Numbered from the stretch's first letter, positions 7,390-16,987 are shown. The stretch: 64,000 bases of DNA from Bacillota bacterium (GCA_023411215.1 JAEYOY010000077.1:21903-85902), one strand, 5' to 3'. The notes: generated by a model not told the origin, from the letters alone. Numbers and translations: made by a program.

Positions 7390-9483
7390 ATGTTTATATC
7401 AAATATTTCTATTGAGAACTTTAGAAATTTTAAAAGTGTTTCGGTTGATTTCAGGGATGGAATTAATATGTTGATTGGGCAAAATAATGCGGGTAAATCC
7501 AATCTTCTAAAGGCTTTAGCGATCATATTTGACAGTTCATACAAAAAGCAATTATCAACAAATGATATTTATAACAATTTACCACTAGAAGATTTAAAGC
7601 TTCATTCCCCCAAAGTATCAATTACCGTGCGTCTTTCTCAATCAGAAAACGAGAATTTGATGGGAGATGAATTGGTTACCGTTAGTAATTGGCTTGTTTC
7701 TTTGCAGGAACCTTATTTAGCGCAAGTGCAATATGAGTTCTTTTTACCAGAGGCTCATGAAGCAAAATATAGAAGCTATATGCAAAGTGTATCCACGAAA
7801 GAAATGGCATGGAAAGTCATCAACGATAATTTTATACGACTATACATAAATAAGACGTGGGTGGGAAACCCGGAAAACCAAATACAAATTGATAATGATA
7901 GTCTTAATAAATTTGATTTTCAGTTTCTAGATGCTATTAGGGACGTAGAAAGAGATATGTTTTCTGGCAAGAACACCTTGCTAAAGAATGTAATAGACTT
8001 TTTTATAGACTATGATATTAAGTCTGATAAAAATCTTACAGAGGAGCAGCAATCTGAGCAGTTATCTGATAGGAAAAGAGAATTCGATACTACTTCAGAA
8101 TCGCTTGTAGCAAAGCTTCGAGAACGCTTGAAAAGTGGGAATCGAGAAATATTGTCATATGCCGATGGAATTGGAGCTTCATTTGATAAATCGAAACCTG
8201 ATTTTGAAGGGAAAATTACTGAAAGTGAATTATATTCTGTCTTGCAACTGATTGTTAAGCAAAATACCGGAATGAGTATTCCTATTTCAAATAATGGCCT
8301 TGGTTATAATAATTTGATTTTTATGTCATTATTATTAGCCAAAATGCAGGTAGACTCTGATGGGAAATATTTAGGGAGTAACGCTAAGGTTTTTCCGGTA
8401 TTGGCGATTGAAGAGCCAGAAGCCCATTTGCATCCAACCATGCAATTCCAATTTATTAAGTTCCTTAAGAAAAACATTAGTGATAAAAAAGTTAAGCAAA
8501 TTTTCATAACTTCACATTCAACACATATTACTTCGTCAACGCAGTTGGATGATATTATTTGTTTGTACAAAGAAAATGGACAAGTTGGGGTAGCATACCC
8601 AGGCAAAGTATTCTTTGATATTGAAGCAGATGGGTCAAAAAAAGATAAGCCTGAAAGTAAAAAATATGTTCAGAGATTTCTTGATGCAACCAAATCCAAT
8701 ATGTTATTTGCCGAAAAAGTAATCTTTGTAGAAGGAATTGCTGAGCAATTACTGATGCCAGTTTTTGCTGACTATTTGAACAAATCTTTAGAAGAAAATC
8801 ATGTTTCTGTAATAAACATTGGTGGAAGGTATTTTGAGCATTTTCTTTATCTGTTTGATAGTAAAAAAGAAACCACTATTAATCGGAAAATTGTATGCAT
8901 AACTGATTTGGATCCTGCACAAAAAGAAAAAAATAAAGAAAAGGCTAAATTCCAGAAATGCTATCCGTTTGAAATGAACGCTGATCCATCGAAATATGAT
9001 TATGAGTTAAACTCAATTATGGATAAGTATAAAGATGCTGTGCATCCGAACATTCGCTCATTTACTCAAGATAAAGCATTAGGGAAAACTCTTGAGTATC
9101 AATTGGCATTTGAAAATGAAAAATGCAAATTACTGATTACTCCATCGTTGCAGAATAGTGCTGAGTTAAATGAGTTAATGGCAATGATTGAAGAGGGCAA
9201 ACCAATAGCTGATATGTTATCGAAATTGAGAGGTAGCGATGAAAATGAAAGGATTAAAGACTCAATAACAGCAGTAAATCAAGGGATTTGGAGTGAAGAG
9301 ATAAAGAAGAAGGCAATCATTGCCTCAAGGTATCTAAATTCGGTTGGTAAAGGTGAAAATGCCTTAGAACTGTCATCTATATTGAGAGAAAATCTATTAA
9401 TAAAAGGAAAAGAAGGATATCAAGAATTTCATGTACCTTCATATATAAAAGAAGCAATTGAATGGATGTGTGAGGACATATGA
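7390..9483 (+). CDS. gajA: OLD-family ATPase/TOPRIM nuclease, GajA-like
   Basis: The 697-residue protein has an N-terminal ABC/SMC-type ATPase: Walker A GQNNAGKSN (about residues 30-38), signature region, and LAIEEPEAHLHPTMQ as Walker B. A C-terminal TOPRIM nuclease domain follows (VIFVEGIAEQLLMPVFADYL, with the metal-binding TDLDP motif). This is the class 2 OLD architecture. Paired with a UvrD-like helicase it forms Gabija, an anti-phage system whose nuclease nicks DNA when nucleotides are depleted. The RBS is a run of G (GGGGGGAG) and its stop overlaps the helicase ATG by four bases. It is longer than the roughly 580-residue GajA described from Bacillus, so Gabija-like is safer than Gabija proper. 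Confidence 0.8.
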   Translation: MFISNISIENFRNFKSVSVDFRDGINMLIGQNNAGKSNLLKALAIIFDSSYKKQLSTNDIYNNLPLEDLKLHSPKVSITVRLSQSENENLMGDELVTVSNWLVSLQEPYLAQVQYEFFLPEAHEAKYRSYMQSVSTKEMAWKVINDNFIRLYINKTWVGNPENQIQIDNDSLNKFDFQFLDAIRDVERDMFSGKNTLLKNVIDFFIDYDIKSDKNLTEEQQSEQLSDRKREFDTTSESLVAKLRERLKSGNREILSYADGIGASFDKSKPDFEGKITESELYSVLQLIVKQNTGMSIPISNNGLGYNNLIFMSLLLAKMQVDSDGKYLGSNAKVFPVLAIEEPEAHLHPTMQFQFIKFLKKNISDKKVKQIFITSHSTHITSSTQLDDIICLYKENGQVGVAYPGKVFFDIEADGSKKDKPESKKYVQRFLDATKSNMLFAEKVIFVEGIAEQLLMPVFADYLNKSLEENHVSVINIGGRYFEHFLYLFDSKKETTINRKIVCITDLDPAQKEKNKEKAKFQKCYPFEMNADPSKYDYELNSIMDKYKDAVHPNIRSFTQDKALGKTLEYQLAFENEKCKLLITPSLQNSAELNELMAMIEEGKPIADMLSKLRGSDENERIKDSITAVNQGIWSEEIKKKAIIASRYLNSVGKGENALELSSILRENLLIKGKEGYQEFHVPSYIKEAIEWMCEDI

Positions 9484-10952
9484 TAATAACATCTAAAGAT
9501 AGAATTTTTATTGAAGAGGATTTCAAAATAGAGGCTGGACCGGGAGCTGGGAAGACAGAGTTTTTGGTTAATCATATTAAAAATGTTCTTCAAAACTCTA
9601 ATCGGTTATCGTGTGCACGAAAAGTAGCATGCATCACATATACGAACACAGCGGTTGAGACTATTCTTAATAGGATTGGGAAAGGTGTTTCGGACAGAGT
9701 TGAGGTATCAACAATACACAGCTTTCTATATAGAAACGTTGTAAAACCATATTGCGCATTCCTTCCCACTGAATATGAACTGTGTTCTAGTAAAGTTAAT
9801 GGGCATGATGAATCATATATTAGTAATAGGTATATTAGAGAATGGTTTGAGAGCGAGGATTTAAGCGCTTTGAGACATCCTAATACTAAAAATCAAATTC
9901 TAAATATGCCTGCATACAATCAAGCCCTACAGAATTGGTTATCATCTATGCAATGTGTTTGTAGGGATGGATCCGTTTCATTCGAGTGCGATAATTCGAA
10001 AGCCGTTGGATATGATAAGGCCAGTAACGCTCAACTGAGAATTAATACAAACAATTTAAGAGTATTATCTAGCAAAATAATCGGCATCAAGAAAATCTAT
10101 TGGAGAAAAGGAAAACTGGACCATAATGATGTGCTGTTTTTTTCATTTGTTCTAATTGAGAAATATCCGTTTATCCTTGAAATTCTTAGAGCAAAATTTG
10201 CTTATATGTTTATAGATGAATATCAAGATACCAATCCCATACAATCACACATAGTAAATGAGATGAGAAAAAAGGAAACCGTTATAGGAGTGATAGGTGA
10301 TAAAGCACAATCCATTTATAGTTTCCAAGGTGCTGATCCGACCCTGTTTGACTCATATGAAGTCGATGAAAACAGTATTCATACCATTTGTAGTAACCAT
10401 AGAAGTACTAATCAAATTGTAGGCCTTTTAAATAGAATACGTAACGATATAAACCAAAATCCATGTGAGAACATTGATGATATTGAGACAATCCTTTATA
10501 TTGGGGAGCGGAATGAAGCATATAAAAAAGCATGCGAACTATGTAGCGGAAATACAGTTGTATCACTTTCAAGAGATAATCTCAGTTCAAATGCCATGAA
10601 AAAAGAAATTGAAGGAAATGACTTAGATAGGAAATTACTTGAGCGTTACTCGGAGCAAGACAGCAATAGTGAAAGACGGCGTTTTTTGATATCGTTTGTA
10701 CAAGCTATAGAATTGGCGATTAATGGCAAATACAAAGAAGCCGTTAAGGGCATTGAGTGGATGTTCAGGAAAGATGATAACTCGAAGAAAATAGCATTGC
10801 ATTCATTAGTAAAAATGCTCAATGTATACAATCAATATTGTGATGATACCTTGATGAAGTTTTATAACGTAGTTTGCTCAACATTAGGTGCAAATCTATC
10901 AGGCTTTAGAAAAGGTGCCAGCGAAAGAATTCTACGAGAACACTCATTATAA
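9480..10952 (+). CDS. gajB: UvrD-like helicase, GajB-like, N-terminal part
   Basis: This 490-residue frame holds the first five motifs of a superfamily 1 helicase: Walker A AGPGAGKTE (about residues 19-27), motif Ia ACITYTNTAVETI, TIHSFLYRNV, motif II FIDEYQDTNPIQ, motif III GDKAQSIYSFQGAD and motif IV NHRSTNQI. Its last 18 or so residues are out of line with the family, and motifs V and VI appear in the +1 frame immediately downstream (to 11238). The gene therefore looks broken by one extra base near 10905-10920. It overlaps the nuclease gene by ATGA, as in Gabija operons. Without the frameshift the protein would be about 585 residues. Confidence 0.75.
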   Translation: MIITSKDRIFIEEDFKIEAGPGAGKTEFLVNHIKNVLQNSNRLSCARKVACITYTNTAVETILNRIGKGVSDRVEVSTIHSFLYRNVVKPYCAFLPTEYELCSSKVNGHDESYISNRYIREWFESEDLSALRHPNTKNQILNMPAYNQALQNWLSSMQCVCRDGSVSFECDNSKAVGYDKASNAQLRINTNNLRVLSSKIIGIKKIYWRKGKLDHNDVLFFSFVLIEKYPFILEILRAKFAYMFIDEYQDTNPIQSHIVNEMRKKETVIGVIGDKAQSIYSFQGADPTLFDSYEVDENSIHTICSNHRSTNQIVGLLNRIRNDINQNPCENIDDIETILYIGERNEAYKKACELCSGNTVVSLSRDNLSSNAMKKEIEGNDLDRKLLERYSEQDSNSERRRFLISFVQAIELAINGKYKEAVKGIEWMFRKDDNSKKIALHSLVKMLNVYNQYCDDTLMKFYNVVCSTLGANLSGFRKGASERILREHSL

Positions 10953-11238
10953 AAGTATTGCTATATGTATCAATATCACAGAAGATATCAGCAGCCATAT
11001 AACAATTCACAAGGCAAAAGGATCAGAATATGAGAATGTAATGCTTATTGATAACAAAAATACTAAAGCATTATTGCTAGATCCGAATTTAGATAGGAAT
11101 GAAGAACACCGAATAATCTACGTTGGGATGAGCAGAGCAAGAAGACGGTTATTTATACAAATGGATGAACTTGAAGTCGAGGAAGAACGAAAAATACAAG
11201 AAAAATTAAGTGAATTGAAGATTGTAAGGTTAATGTAA
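10888..11238 (+). pseudogene. gajB: Helicase C-terminal fragment in +1 frame
   Basis: This frame continues the helicase after the shift. It reads KEFYENTHYKSIA, then motif V IHKAKGSEYENVML and motif VI IIYVGMSRARRRLFIQ, both needed for ATP hydrolysis in this family. It has no RBS and its first possible start lies inside the upstream frame, so it is unlikely to be made as an independent protein. Together with the preceding frame it accounts for a complete UvrD-like helicase. Either the gene is inactive, or the shift is a sequence error, or expression needs ribosomal or transcriptional slippage. Confidence 0.7.
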
Positions 11239-11346
11239 AACAGATAGATAATTAGAAGAAATAGTATAAGTTACTAAAGTAATGCCAGTTTCTCCAAAGA
11301 TCAAGAAGAGAATGGAGAGGGTTGTCACTTAGAATGGAGGGTGGAA

Positions 11347-13671
11347 TTGGAATATTTTGAAATAGAAACGATTAGTCGATCGATTAAAAATGCTATTGAT
11401 AATTCTCAACCACATTATGAGTATATCGAATCCGTTCAACATCGAATGGAGAAGGCATTGAATGAATATCTAGATAGCAAAAATTTTGATGCCCTTTATA
11501 AAGAAGTGTCAAAATATGATAAATCATTAGCCAGGCAAATAGAAGACCTGATGGAGCAAAGGAATTCCATTGTTGAAGGAATGACTTTAACCCAAAAGGA
11601 GATATTTGAGGAAAAGAACTTAAATCGCAATTATTTTACTATTATGCTTTTTGGCAGGACAATGGCAGGAAAAAGCACCACAATTCAAGCTTTTCTCGGG
11701 AAAAATCTCGAGATCAACGGAAATGGTACTCCGGATTGGACAAAGGATATTTCTGTTTATGATTGGGCTGGCGTTAGATTAGTTGATACACCTGGTATTG
11801 AGGGGTTTGATTCAAATAACTTTGATATTGCTAGTAATTATATTGAACAATCAGATATGGTTATAATGGTGATTAGTGATGATCATATAGAACCAGTGCT
11901 TATTGAAAAAATGGCAAATTTGCTTAAAGAAAACAAGCCATTTGCGGTTATTTTGAATGTCAAAGCTGGTAATCCAAGAATCGTTTTGAAAAGACCTGAG
12001 AAGATTATTCGAGATGATGAAGTTAATGGACACATACAAAGAATTAGAGATTTTCTTAGCCGTGAGTTTGCATCGGTACAAAGCTCTCAATCTGTTTTGG
12101 ATATACCAATATTTCCGGTTTATATGGAAGGTGCATTTAGAGCACAAGTAGCACTTTCCAATGATCTTTGTACTAATGAAGAAAAAGAAATCTATTACAA
12201 ATTATATAAGTATAGCAGGTTTGATGATGTTATTAGGTATTTGACAAAGAATATTATCGGTGATGCGTCATTAATAAAGTCACGATCAGTATACGACTCC
12301 TTTATTTGCAGATTAGAGGAGGTAATTGATGTTTTAGTTGCGAAAGTTTATCCGCTAAAAAGGCAAACCGATTTATTGAAGGATAAGAGACCAACTATTA
12401 AACGTGATTTGAAAAAAATTAATAAACAGCTGATTGAAAATTTCTATACGATACAAGAGATTTTTGACAGTAGGATATCAAATGTTGATGCTTTTGTTGA
12501 CAAATATATCGATGATGGTGCAAAGGGAAATATTAAGGACGCATATAAGAAATATTTATATTGGGATGAAATCAAAAAAGCAATTACCAGATACCAGAGT
12601 GAGACGGTAGCGATTCTGAATGCATATGTTGTGAATTTCGAGGAAGACATCAGTTTTGATTTGAACATAGTTTCGGCTAATGCATCAAAAGAAATCGAAT
12701 ACGAGTTCACCGTAGATACCAAACGAATATTTGACGCCAATGTCAAAAAAGTCGCTGGTAAAGTTCTAAAAACTGTAGGTCGTACTGCCGCAGGCGTTGC
12801 ACCATCTGCATTAATTGGCTGGGGGGTTGCAAATTTCTGGAATCCGACTGGCTGGGCTGCATTTGCTGCAGGTGCAGGCACGTTAATTGTTGGAGGTGCA
12901 TTGGGATATTACGGTTCAGAGGGAGTCAAACATTTAGGAAATCAATTAGATGGTCAAGGTAAAAGAGAAATAGCGCATGAAAAAGCTATTGCGATTAAAG
13001 GATTTAAAAAGGAACTTCAAGATAACTATTCTGATATTGAACAAGAAAATATTAAGTGGCTAAGTAAGATAGTTACTAATCTAGAAAGCAAGATTCTGGG
13101 CGGTTTAGATATATCAATTAAGGAATCAAATGTATATGTTCGAGAAACATATGGACTAATAAACCATTTGTCCGATTTGAAAAATGATGTTCTTAAGCAT
13201 GAAATTGACTATGTATTGTCAACGATTTTAACTGAAAACGAACAATCGGTTTTTAATGTACATAGAGTTGTGAGAAAAATAGGTCGAAGACTAAAGATTG
13301 CTTTAATTCCAACCACTAACAAAAAGACTGATATCATCAGGCATGTGCTTGGAGATAAAAATCAAAATCTATACAAACTAAGACAAAGTTTCGGAAGAGA
13401 AATCATAAATTTAGTTGGTTTAGCTGACATAAACGGCAGTTGGCACGAAAAGCAAGTCATCGAAGCAATTGGTGTAAAAACTGTAAAATCTGATAGGGTG
13501 AGTATTGTTGAATCCAATAGTAAACGTATTGTGACCATTCGTGATTGTTCTAAGAAAGAGTTAGGGTTATTATATGACAGGCATAAAATTAATAAGAAAT
13601 TATCGCAAGAACTACTTAGTTGCACAATAAATTATGAGGAGGAACAGTCATATGGAAGCAGTCAATTATAA
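11347..13671 (+). CDS. Dynamin-like large GTPase A
   Basis: The protein has about 774 residues. The best start is a TTG seven bases after GGAGG; a GTG six bases earlier would touch the RBS. The GTPase domain has G1 FGRTMAGKST (about residues 101-110), G3 DTPG (about 146-149) and a weak G4 NVKAG in place of NKxD. Long helical segments follow, with a glycine/alanine-rich hydrophobic stretch (GWGVANFWNPTGWAAFAAG, about 489-507, continuing to GGALGYYG) that could insert into membrane. This is the layout of bacterial dynamin-like proteins such as LeoA. It overlaps a second GTPase gene by 20 bases. Bacterial dynamins often work as pairs and some protect against phage by acting on membranes; that role here is inferred from the Gabija neighbour. 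Confidence 0.7.
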   Translation: MEYFEIETISRSIKNAIDNSQPHYEYIESVQHRMEKALNEYLDSKNFDALYKEVSKYDKSLARQIEDLMEQRNSIVEGMTLTQKEIFEEKNLNRNYFTIMLFGRTMAGKSTTIQAFLGKNLEINGNGTPDWTKDISVYDWAGVRLVDTPGIEGFDSNNFDIASNYIEQSDMVIMVISDDHIEPVLIEKMANLLKENKPFAVILNVKAGNPRIVLKRPEKIIRDDEVNGHIQRIRDFLSREFASVQSSQSVLDIPIFPVYMEGAFRAQVALSNDLCTNEEKEIYYKLYKYSRFDDVIRYLTKNIIGDASLIKSRSVYDSFICRLEEVIDVLVAKVYPLKRQTDLLKDKRPTIKRDLKKINKQLIENFYTIQEIFDSRISNVDAFVDKYIDDGAKGNIKDAYKKYLYWDEIKKAITRYQSETVAILNAYVVNFEEDISFDLNIVSANASKEIEYEFTVDTKRIFDANVKKVAGKVLKTVGRTAAGVAPSALIGWGVANFWNPTGWAAFAAGAGTLIVGGALGYYGSEGVKHLGNQLDGQGKREIAHEKAIAIKGFKKELQDNYSDIEQENIKWLSKIVTNLESKILGGLDISIKESNVYVRETYGLINHLSDLKNDVLKHEIDYVLSTILTENEQSVFNVHRVVRKIGRRLKIALIPTTNKKTDIIRHVLGDKNQNLYKLRQSFGREIINLVGLADINGSWHEKQVIEAIGVKTVKSDRVSIVESNSKRIVTIRDCSKKELGLLYDRHKINKKLSQELLSCTINYEEEQSYGSSQL

Positions 13672-15355
13672 ACTTATTTATGATAGTACAAAACTAATTT
13701 GCGAACGCATGGAAGTGCTTATTGATAATCTTTCCGATGAGGAATACAACCAAAAAAAACAATGGAAAAATAGGCTAAATGAAGTAATACCTGAAACTGG
13801 AGAGCCTATTAAAATTGCTTTGGTTGGAGAGTACGATGTTGGAAAATCATCAATTATCAAGGCGTTAACCAATCAAGATGTTTTGATAAATTCAAATGTG
13901 GCAACAAGTGATGTAAAAATTTATGAATATCAAGGTATTAGATTGATAGATATGCCGGGTACATTATCTGGATTAGAGGAACACGATCAAAAGGCGTTCG
14001 AAGCAGCAGCAGAAAGTGACTTGCTATTATATGTAGTATCAAATGAACTATTTAACGCATCTAATATTCAAAACTTTTTTGAGACATTAGATATATTGAA
14101 AAAGAGCAAACAAACAATGCTAGTTGTTAATCAAATTGATAGAGTTAATCTGATGGATAGAACTATAGATGAGGCTATAGGAATTATGAAAGAGGAGTTA
14201 GAAATCCGTGTAAAGCCTTATATGCTTGATGACTTTATGCCAGTTTTCATTTCCGCTAGAGATTATATTGATTCACTTAGTGAAGATGATGAGGAGATAA
14301 AAACTGAGTTGTTTGAAAGCAGTCGCATGCAAACCTTGAAAGATGGGCTAAATGAGTTTTGCGAAAGAAGGGGCATAAATGGTAGATTGGCAAGACCGCT
14401 TCAAAGCCTATTATCACTTATCGACTCGATTAGGCAAGGAACTAGTGAAGAAAATAATGAGTTTGATATAATCAATAATTATTATTCTAGACAAAAGCGA
14501 ATTTTTATAGAATGTGAAAATAAAATTAGAAGTAAATCAAATAAACTTAGAGTTGAAAAGAGGCGAGAAGTTCGAGAATTAGCGACACCAATTCTCCAGG
14601 TTATTGAAGAAAAAGGTGATACTAATGAAATAACTGAAGCATATCAAGAAGCAGATGATAAACTCCAAGAACTTATTGATTCTTTTTCAGACAGTTTAAA
14701 AAGCACCATAAAAGATCCAATGATAGAGCTACAACAGGAATTGGATGAGTTTAACAAAAGCCCAATTAGTAAAGAATTTAAAGAAATAATATTTAGCGGT
14801 AACATTAGTCTTAACGAATTTGAAATCGGAAAGAAACCTGGTAAAATTCCTGGATTTATGAAAAGTGGACTTAAGGAAGGGATAGATAATATCGGTAAGC
14901 AACTTATTGATAACGCTGACGATTTTGCCGTTAAATTTGTTGAAATATATAAAAAAGTAAAAGACGTTAAATTCAAACCATATGGGAAAATTAAGCTTAC
15001 AGACAAGGCAGCTGAAGTATTAGGGAAAGCAGGAAAAGCTCTTGGTTGGCTAGCAATCGGTTGGGACTTATATTGCAATCTGAAAGAAGAGTCAGATAAG
15101 GAAAAATGGGAAAAGAAACTTCGTGAGACAAAGGCTTCAATCAAAAGCACTTTTATAGAAGCTGGAAAGACATTTGAATCAACTATTGATGAGTGTGTTG
15201 AAAATTTCATTAGTAGTGAATTGCGTTCTAAAACTAAGATAATTGACGAACAAAGAGCAAGGTTAAATGAATCAGACAGTAAACAAAAGGTATTAAGAGA
15301 ACACATATGCCAGATTGAAAACAGGATTAATGATACCTTGCTGAAAATTAACTAA
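13652..15355 (+). CDS. Dynamin-like large GTPase B
   Basis: The 567-residue protein starts at the ATG after GAGGAGG (an upstream in-frame ATG has no RBS). The N-terminal GTPase domain is complete: G1 VGEYDVGKSS (about 57-66), G3 DMPG (about 101), G4 NQID (about 160). The rest is helical and charged, with coiled-coil stretches and one hydrophobic segment near the C-terminus (LGKAGKALGWLAIGWDLY, about 455-472) that may touch membrane. The start lies inside the preceding GTPase gene, so the two products are coupled in translation and probably form a heteromer, as reported for other bacterial dynamin pairs. Exact function unknown. Confidence 0.7.
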   Translation: MEAVNYKLIYDSTKLICERMEVLIDNLSDEEYNQKKQWKNRLNEVIPETGEPIKIALVGEYDVGKSSIIKALTNQDVLINSNVATSDVKIYEYQGIRLIDMPGTLSGLEEHDQKAFEAAAESDLLLYVVSNELFNASNIQNFFETLDILKKSKQTMLVVNQIDRVNLMDRTIDEAIGIMKEELEIRVKPYMLDDFMPVFISARDYIDSLSEDDEEIKTELFESSRMQTLKDGLNEFCERRGINGRLARPLQSLLSLIDSIRQGTSEENNEFDIINNYYSRQKRIFIECENKIRSKSNKLRVEKRREVRELATPILQVIEEKGDTNEITEAYQEADDKLQELIDSFSDSLKSTIKDPMIELQQELDEFNKSPISKEFKEIIFSGNISLNEFEIGKKPGKIPGFMKSGLKEGIDNIGKQLIDNADDFAVKFVEIYKKVKDVKFKPYGKIKLTDKAAEVLGKAGKALGWLAIGWDLYCNLKEESDKEKWEKKLRETKASIKSTFIEAGKTFESTIDECVENFISSELRSKTKIIDEQRARLNESDSKQKVLREHICQIENRINDTLLKIN

Positions 15356-15375
15356 GTGCATGTACTCGATATGAA

Positions 15376-15421
15376 ACTACCAGATGTGACGTTGATTGTC
15401 TTCTAGGTCACATCTGGTAGT
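15376..15421. terminator. Perfect 15-bp inverted repeat after GTPase genes
   Basis: ACTACCAGATGTGAC at 15376-15390 is mirrored exactly at 15407-15421 around a 16-base loop, 20 bases after the GTPase B stop. No T tract follows, so it may be a weak or bidirectional terminator or an RNA-protecting hairpin. Confidence 0.55.
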
Positions 15422-15698
15422 GAATTCGACAGATTTCGTTAATCCAATTCAATGCTATTATGCATTCTCTTTTTGTGTGAAGAATTGCAGTCTAGACTAG
15501 TATATAATTGTTCAGAATAAAGCTCTCAAGCCACAACAAGTTTGAAAGTTTTATTGCGCACAATTTTTACTAACTGGTAAAGTTGTAGCAGCACTATGGT
15601 ATGCCGAACAAATTTGAGGCTCTTTTGATTCTAAAAGAGTGGCGTCAGGTTTTCAAAAAATCGGATCTTAGTAATCCGTTTTCGAGAAAAATAACCCT

Positions 15699-15780
15699 CC
15701 GCCAAGGAACCAGTGGGTCCTAACGACATCATTTTTGTCTACTCAAGGCATGTGGAGACAGTAGTTTTGATGACGAATAG
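15699..15780 (+). ncRNA. 82-nt structured motif, copy 1
   Basis: This 82-nt block aligns without gaps to 17172-17253 with 58 identities. Conserved parts are CC(G/A)CCAAGG at the 5' end, CATCA, TTGTCTACTCA, GCATGT/CCATGT and TGATGACGAATAG at the 3' end. CATCA pairs with TGATG to close a domain; the variable parts form hairpins of different sequence in each copy. Upstream it is preceded by further hairpins (CTCTTTT...AAAAGAG and CGGAT...ATCCG) and followed by ATAGTGGT/ACCACTAT. It reads like a riboswitch or small RNA domain but I cannot assign it to a known class. Nothing else is seen in 15422-16147. Confidence 0.5.
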
Positions 15781-16147
15781 TGGTTTGAACGAAAAATAAA
15801 GCACATCCACCACTATATGTAATGGTTTTTGGAGCAAAAAATGAGCAAAAATCGAGGCAAAAAAGAATAAGTTTTGACCCGTTTTTTGGCTGTTTTCATA
15901 GATGACAAGGGGTCGTTGGAAGGATATAATCTCCAAAACGGGAATTTTATACAGGAAAAAGCAAAGGCCTCAGGACAGAAAATCTTGATGCCTTTGCTTT
16001 TGGCTCTTTTAAACTTTATTGCTGATACACAGCCATTTGCGGCCATGACTCTAACTTGACGACACGTTTCTTCATTGTATTCTTTAACTCTGTGCTAGCA
16101 ACAATCGTGACTGATCTTCTAGCGCCTCATTAGCTATTATAATCTAG

Positions 16148-16540
16148 TTAGCCGATGTGAGCAACTGCACGAATTTCAATCAGCTGATCAGGGAAGGCCA
16201 TATTTGGCACCCCAACTAAGGTGCCGGCTGGTCGATGATCACCAACATACTCCTTGAAAATACGAATGCATTTTTCAAAATGCTCTTGTGGATCCGAGAG
16301 AAAAATCTCCATCTCAGCAATGTTCGTCCTCCCAGCGCCAAATGCCGTCAGCACTCGATCGAGATTCTCTAGCGTTTGTCTGGTTTGAGCCTCGATATCA
16401 CCTTTGCCAACAAACTCGCCATGCATATCATGGGAGAATTGTCCCGAAATGTATATGGTGCCATTAACGCAGTAGCCTTGGGCGATGCCGTGCTCGTTTT
16501 CCCATGGAAGACCATGACTATAGGTTTTAGTATTAGTCAT
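16148..16540 (-). CDS. RidA/YjgF family protein
   Basis: The 130-residue protein starts at the ATG with AAAGGAG eight bases before it; an upstream GTG touches the RBS. It has the RidA fold pattern: VNGTIYISGQ, DIEAQTRQTLENLDRVL and LIEIRAVA at the C-terminus. Canonical RidA enzymes hydrolyse reactive enamines/imines and carry an arginine in a PARST-like motif; here the position reads PAGTL, so the catalytic arginine seems absent and the protein fits one of the non-deaminase Rid subgroups. It is transcribed divergently from an HxlR regulator, which probably controls it. Substrate unknown. Confidence 0.8.
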   Translation of the reverse strand: MTNTKTYSHGLPWENEHGIAQGYCVNGTIYISGQFSHDMHGEFVGKGDIEAQTRQTLENLDRVLTAFGAGRTNIAEMEIFLSDPQEHFEKCIRIFKEYVGDHRPAGTLVGVPNMAFPDQLIEIRAVAHIG

Positions 16541-16645
16541 TTTTACCACTCCTTTACTTTAAGTTAAATTCAGTATATACTAAGCTCAAAATTAAAAAAA
16601 GTACGCACTTTATTGATAGGTACTATTAGAAAGGATAGTGTAGGT

Positions 16646-16987
16646 ATGGGTATGGCTGATTTTAATGGTAAAGTTAAAACTGTTCAAGATACACCTTTTG
16701 GATATACAATGTCAGTGATTGGTGGTAAGTGGAAAATGGTTATTATATACCTCCTAGCAGAATACAAACTAGTTCGTTATAATGAACTGAAAAGACAAAT
16801 AGGAACGATTACTTTTAAAATATTGAGTTCTCAATTAAAAGAATTGGAAGCGGATGGGTTGGTGAAACGAAAAGAGTATCCACAAATCCCCCCTAAAGTA
16901 GAGTACAGTCTGACAGATAAAGCAGAAACTCTATTACCTGTTTTGGAAGCATTGTGTGAGTGGGGAACTAAAAACCGAGACAATTGA
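16646..16987 (+). CDS. HxlR family transcriptional regulator
   Basis: The 113-residue protein starts at the first ATG after AAAGGATAGTG. It is a winged helix-turn-helix of the HxlR type: FGYTMSVIGGKWKMVIIYLL, YNELKRQIG, LSSQLKELEADGLVKRKEY, and PPKVEYSLTDKAETLLPVL. These dimeric regulators usually respond to reactive or toxic compounds and repress or activate a divergent gene. Here the divergent gene is the RidA-like gene about 105 bases away; the shared intergenic region should hold the operator. The HxlR family usually has a reactive cysteine near the N-terminus; none is seen in the chosen frame start. Confidence 0.85.
   Translation: MGMADFNGKVKTVQDTPFGYTMSVIGGKWKMVIIYLLAEYKLVRYNELKRQIGTITFKILSSQLKELEADGLVKRKEYPQIPPKVEYSLTDKAETLLPVLEALCEWGTKNRDN

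Noticed and set aside
14644..15306. 220-codon minus-strand frame opposite GTPase B
   Set aside because: Low-complexity serine/leucine-rich translation, no RBS, and it is antisense to a well-supported gene.
15739..16059. Short frames on both strands in the gap before the RidA-like gene
   Set aside because: No RBS and no family pattern; the area overlaps structured motif copy 1 and its flanks.
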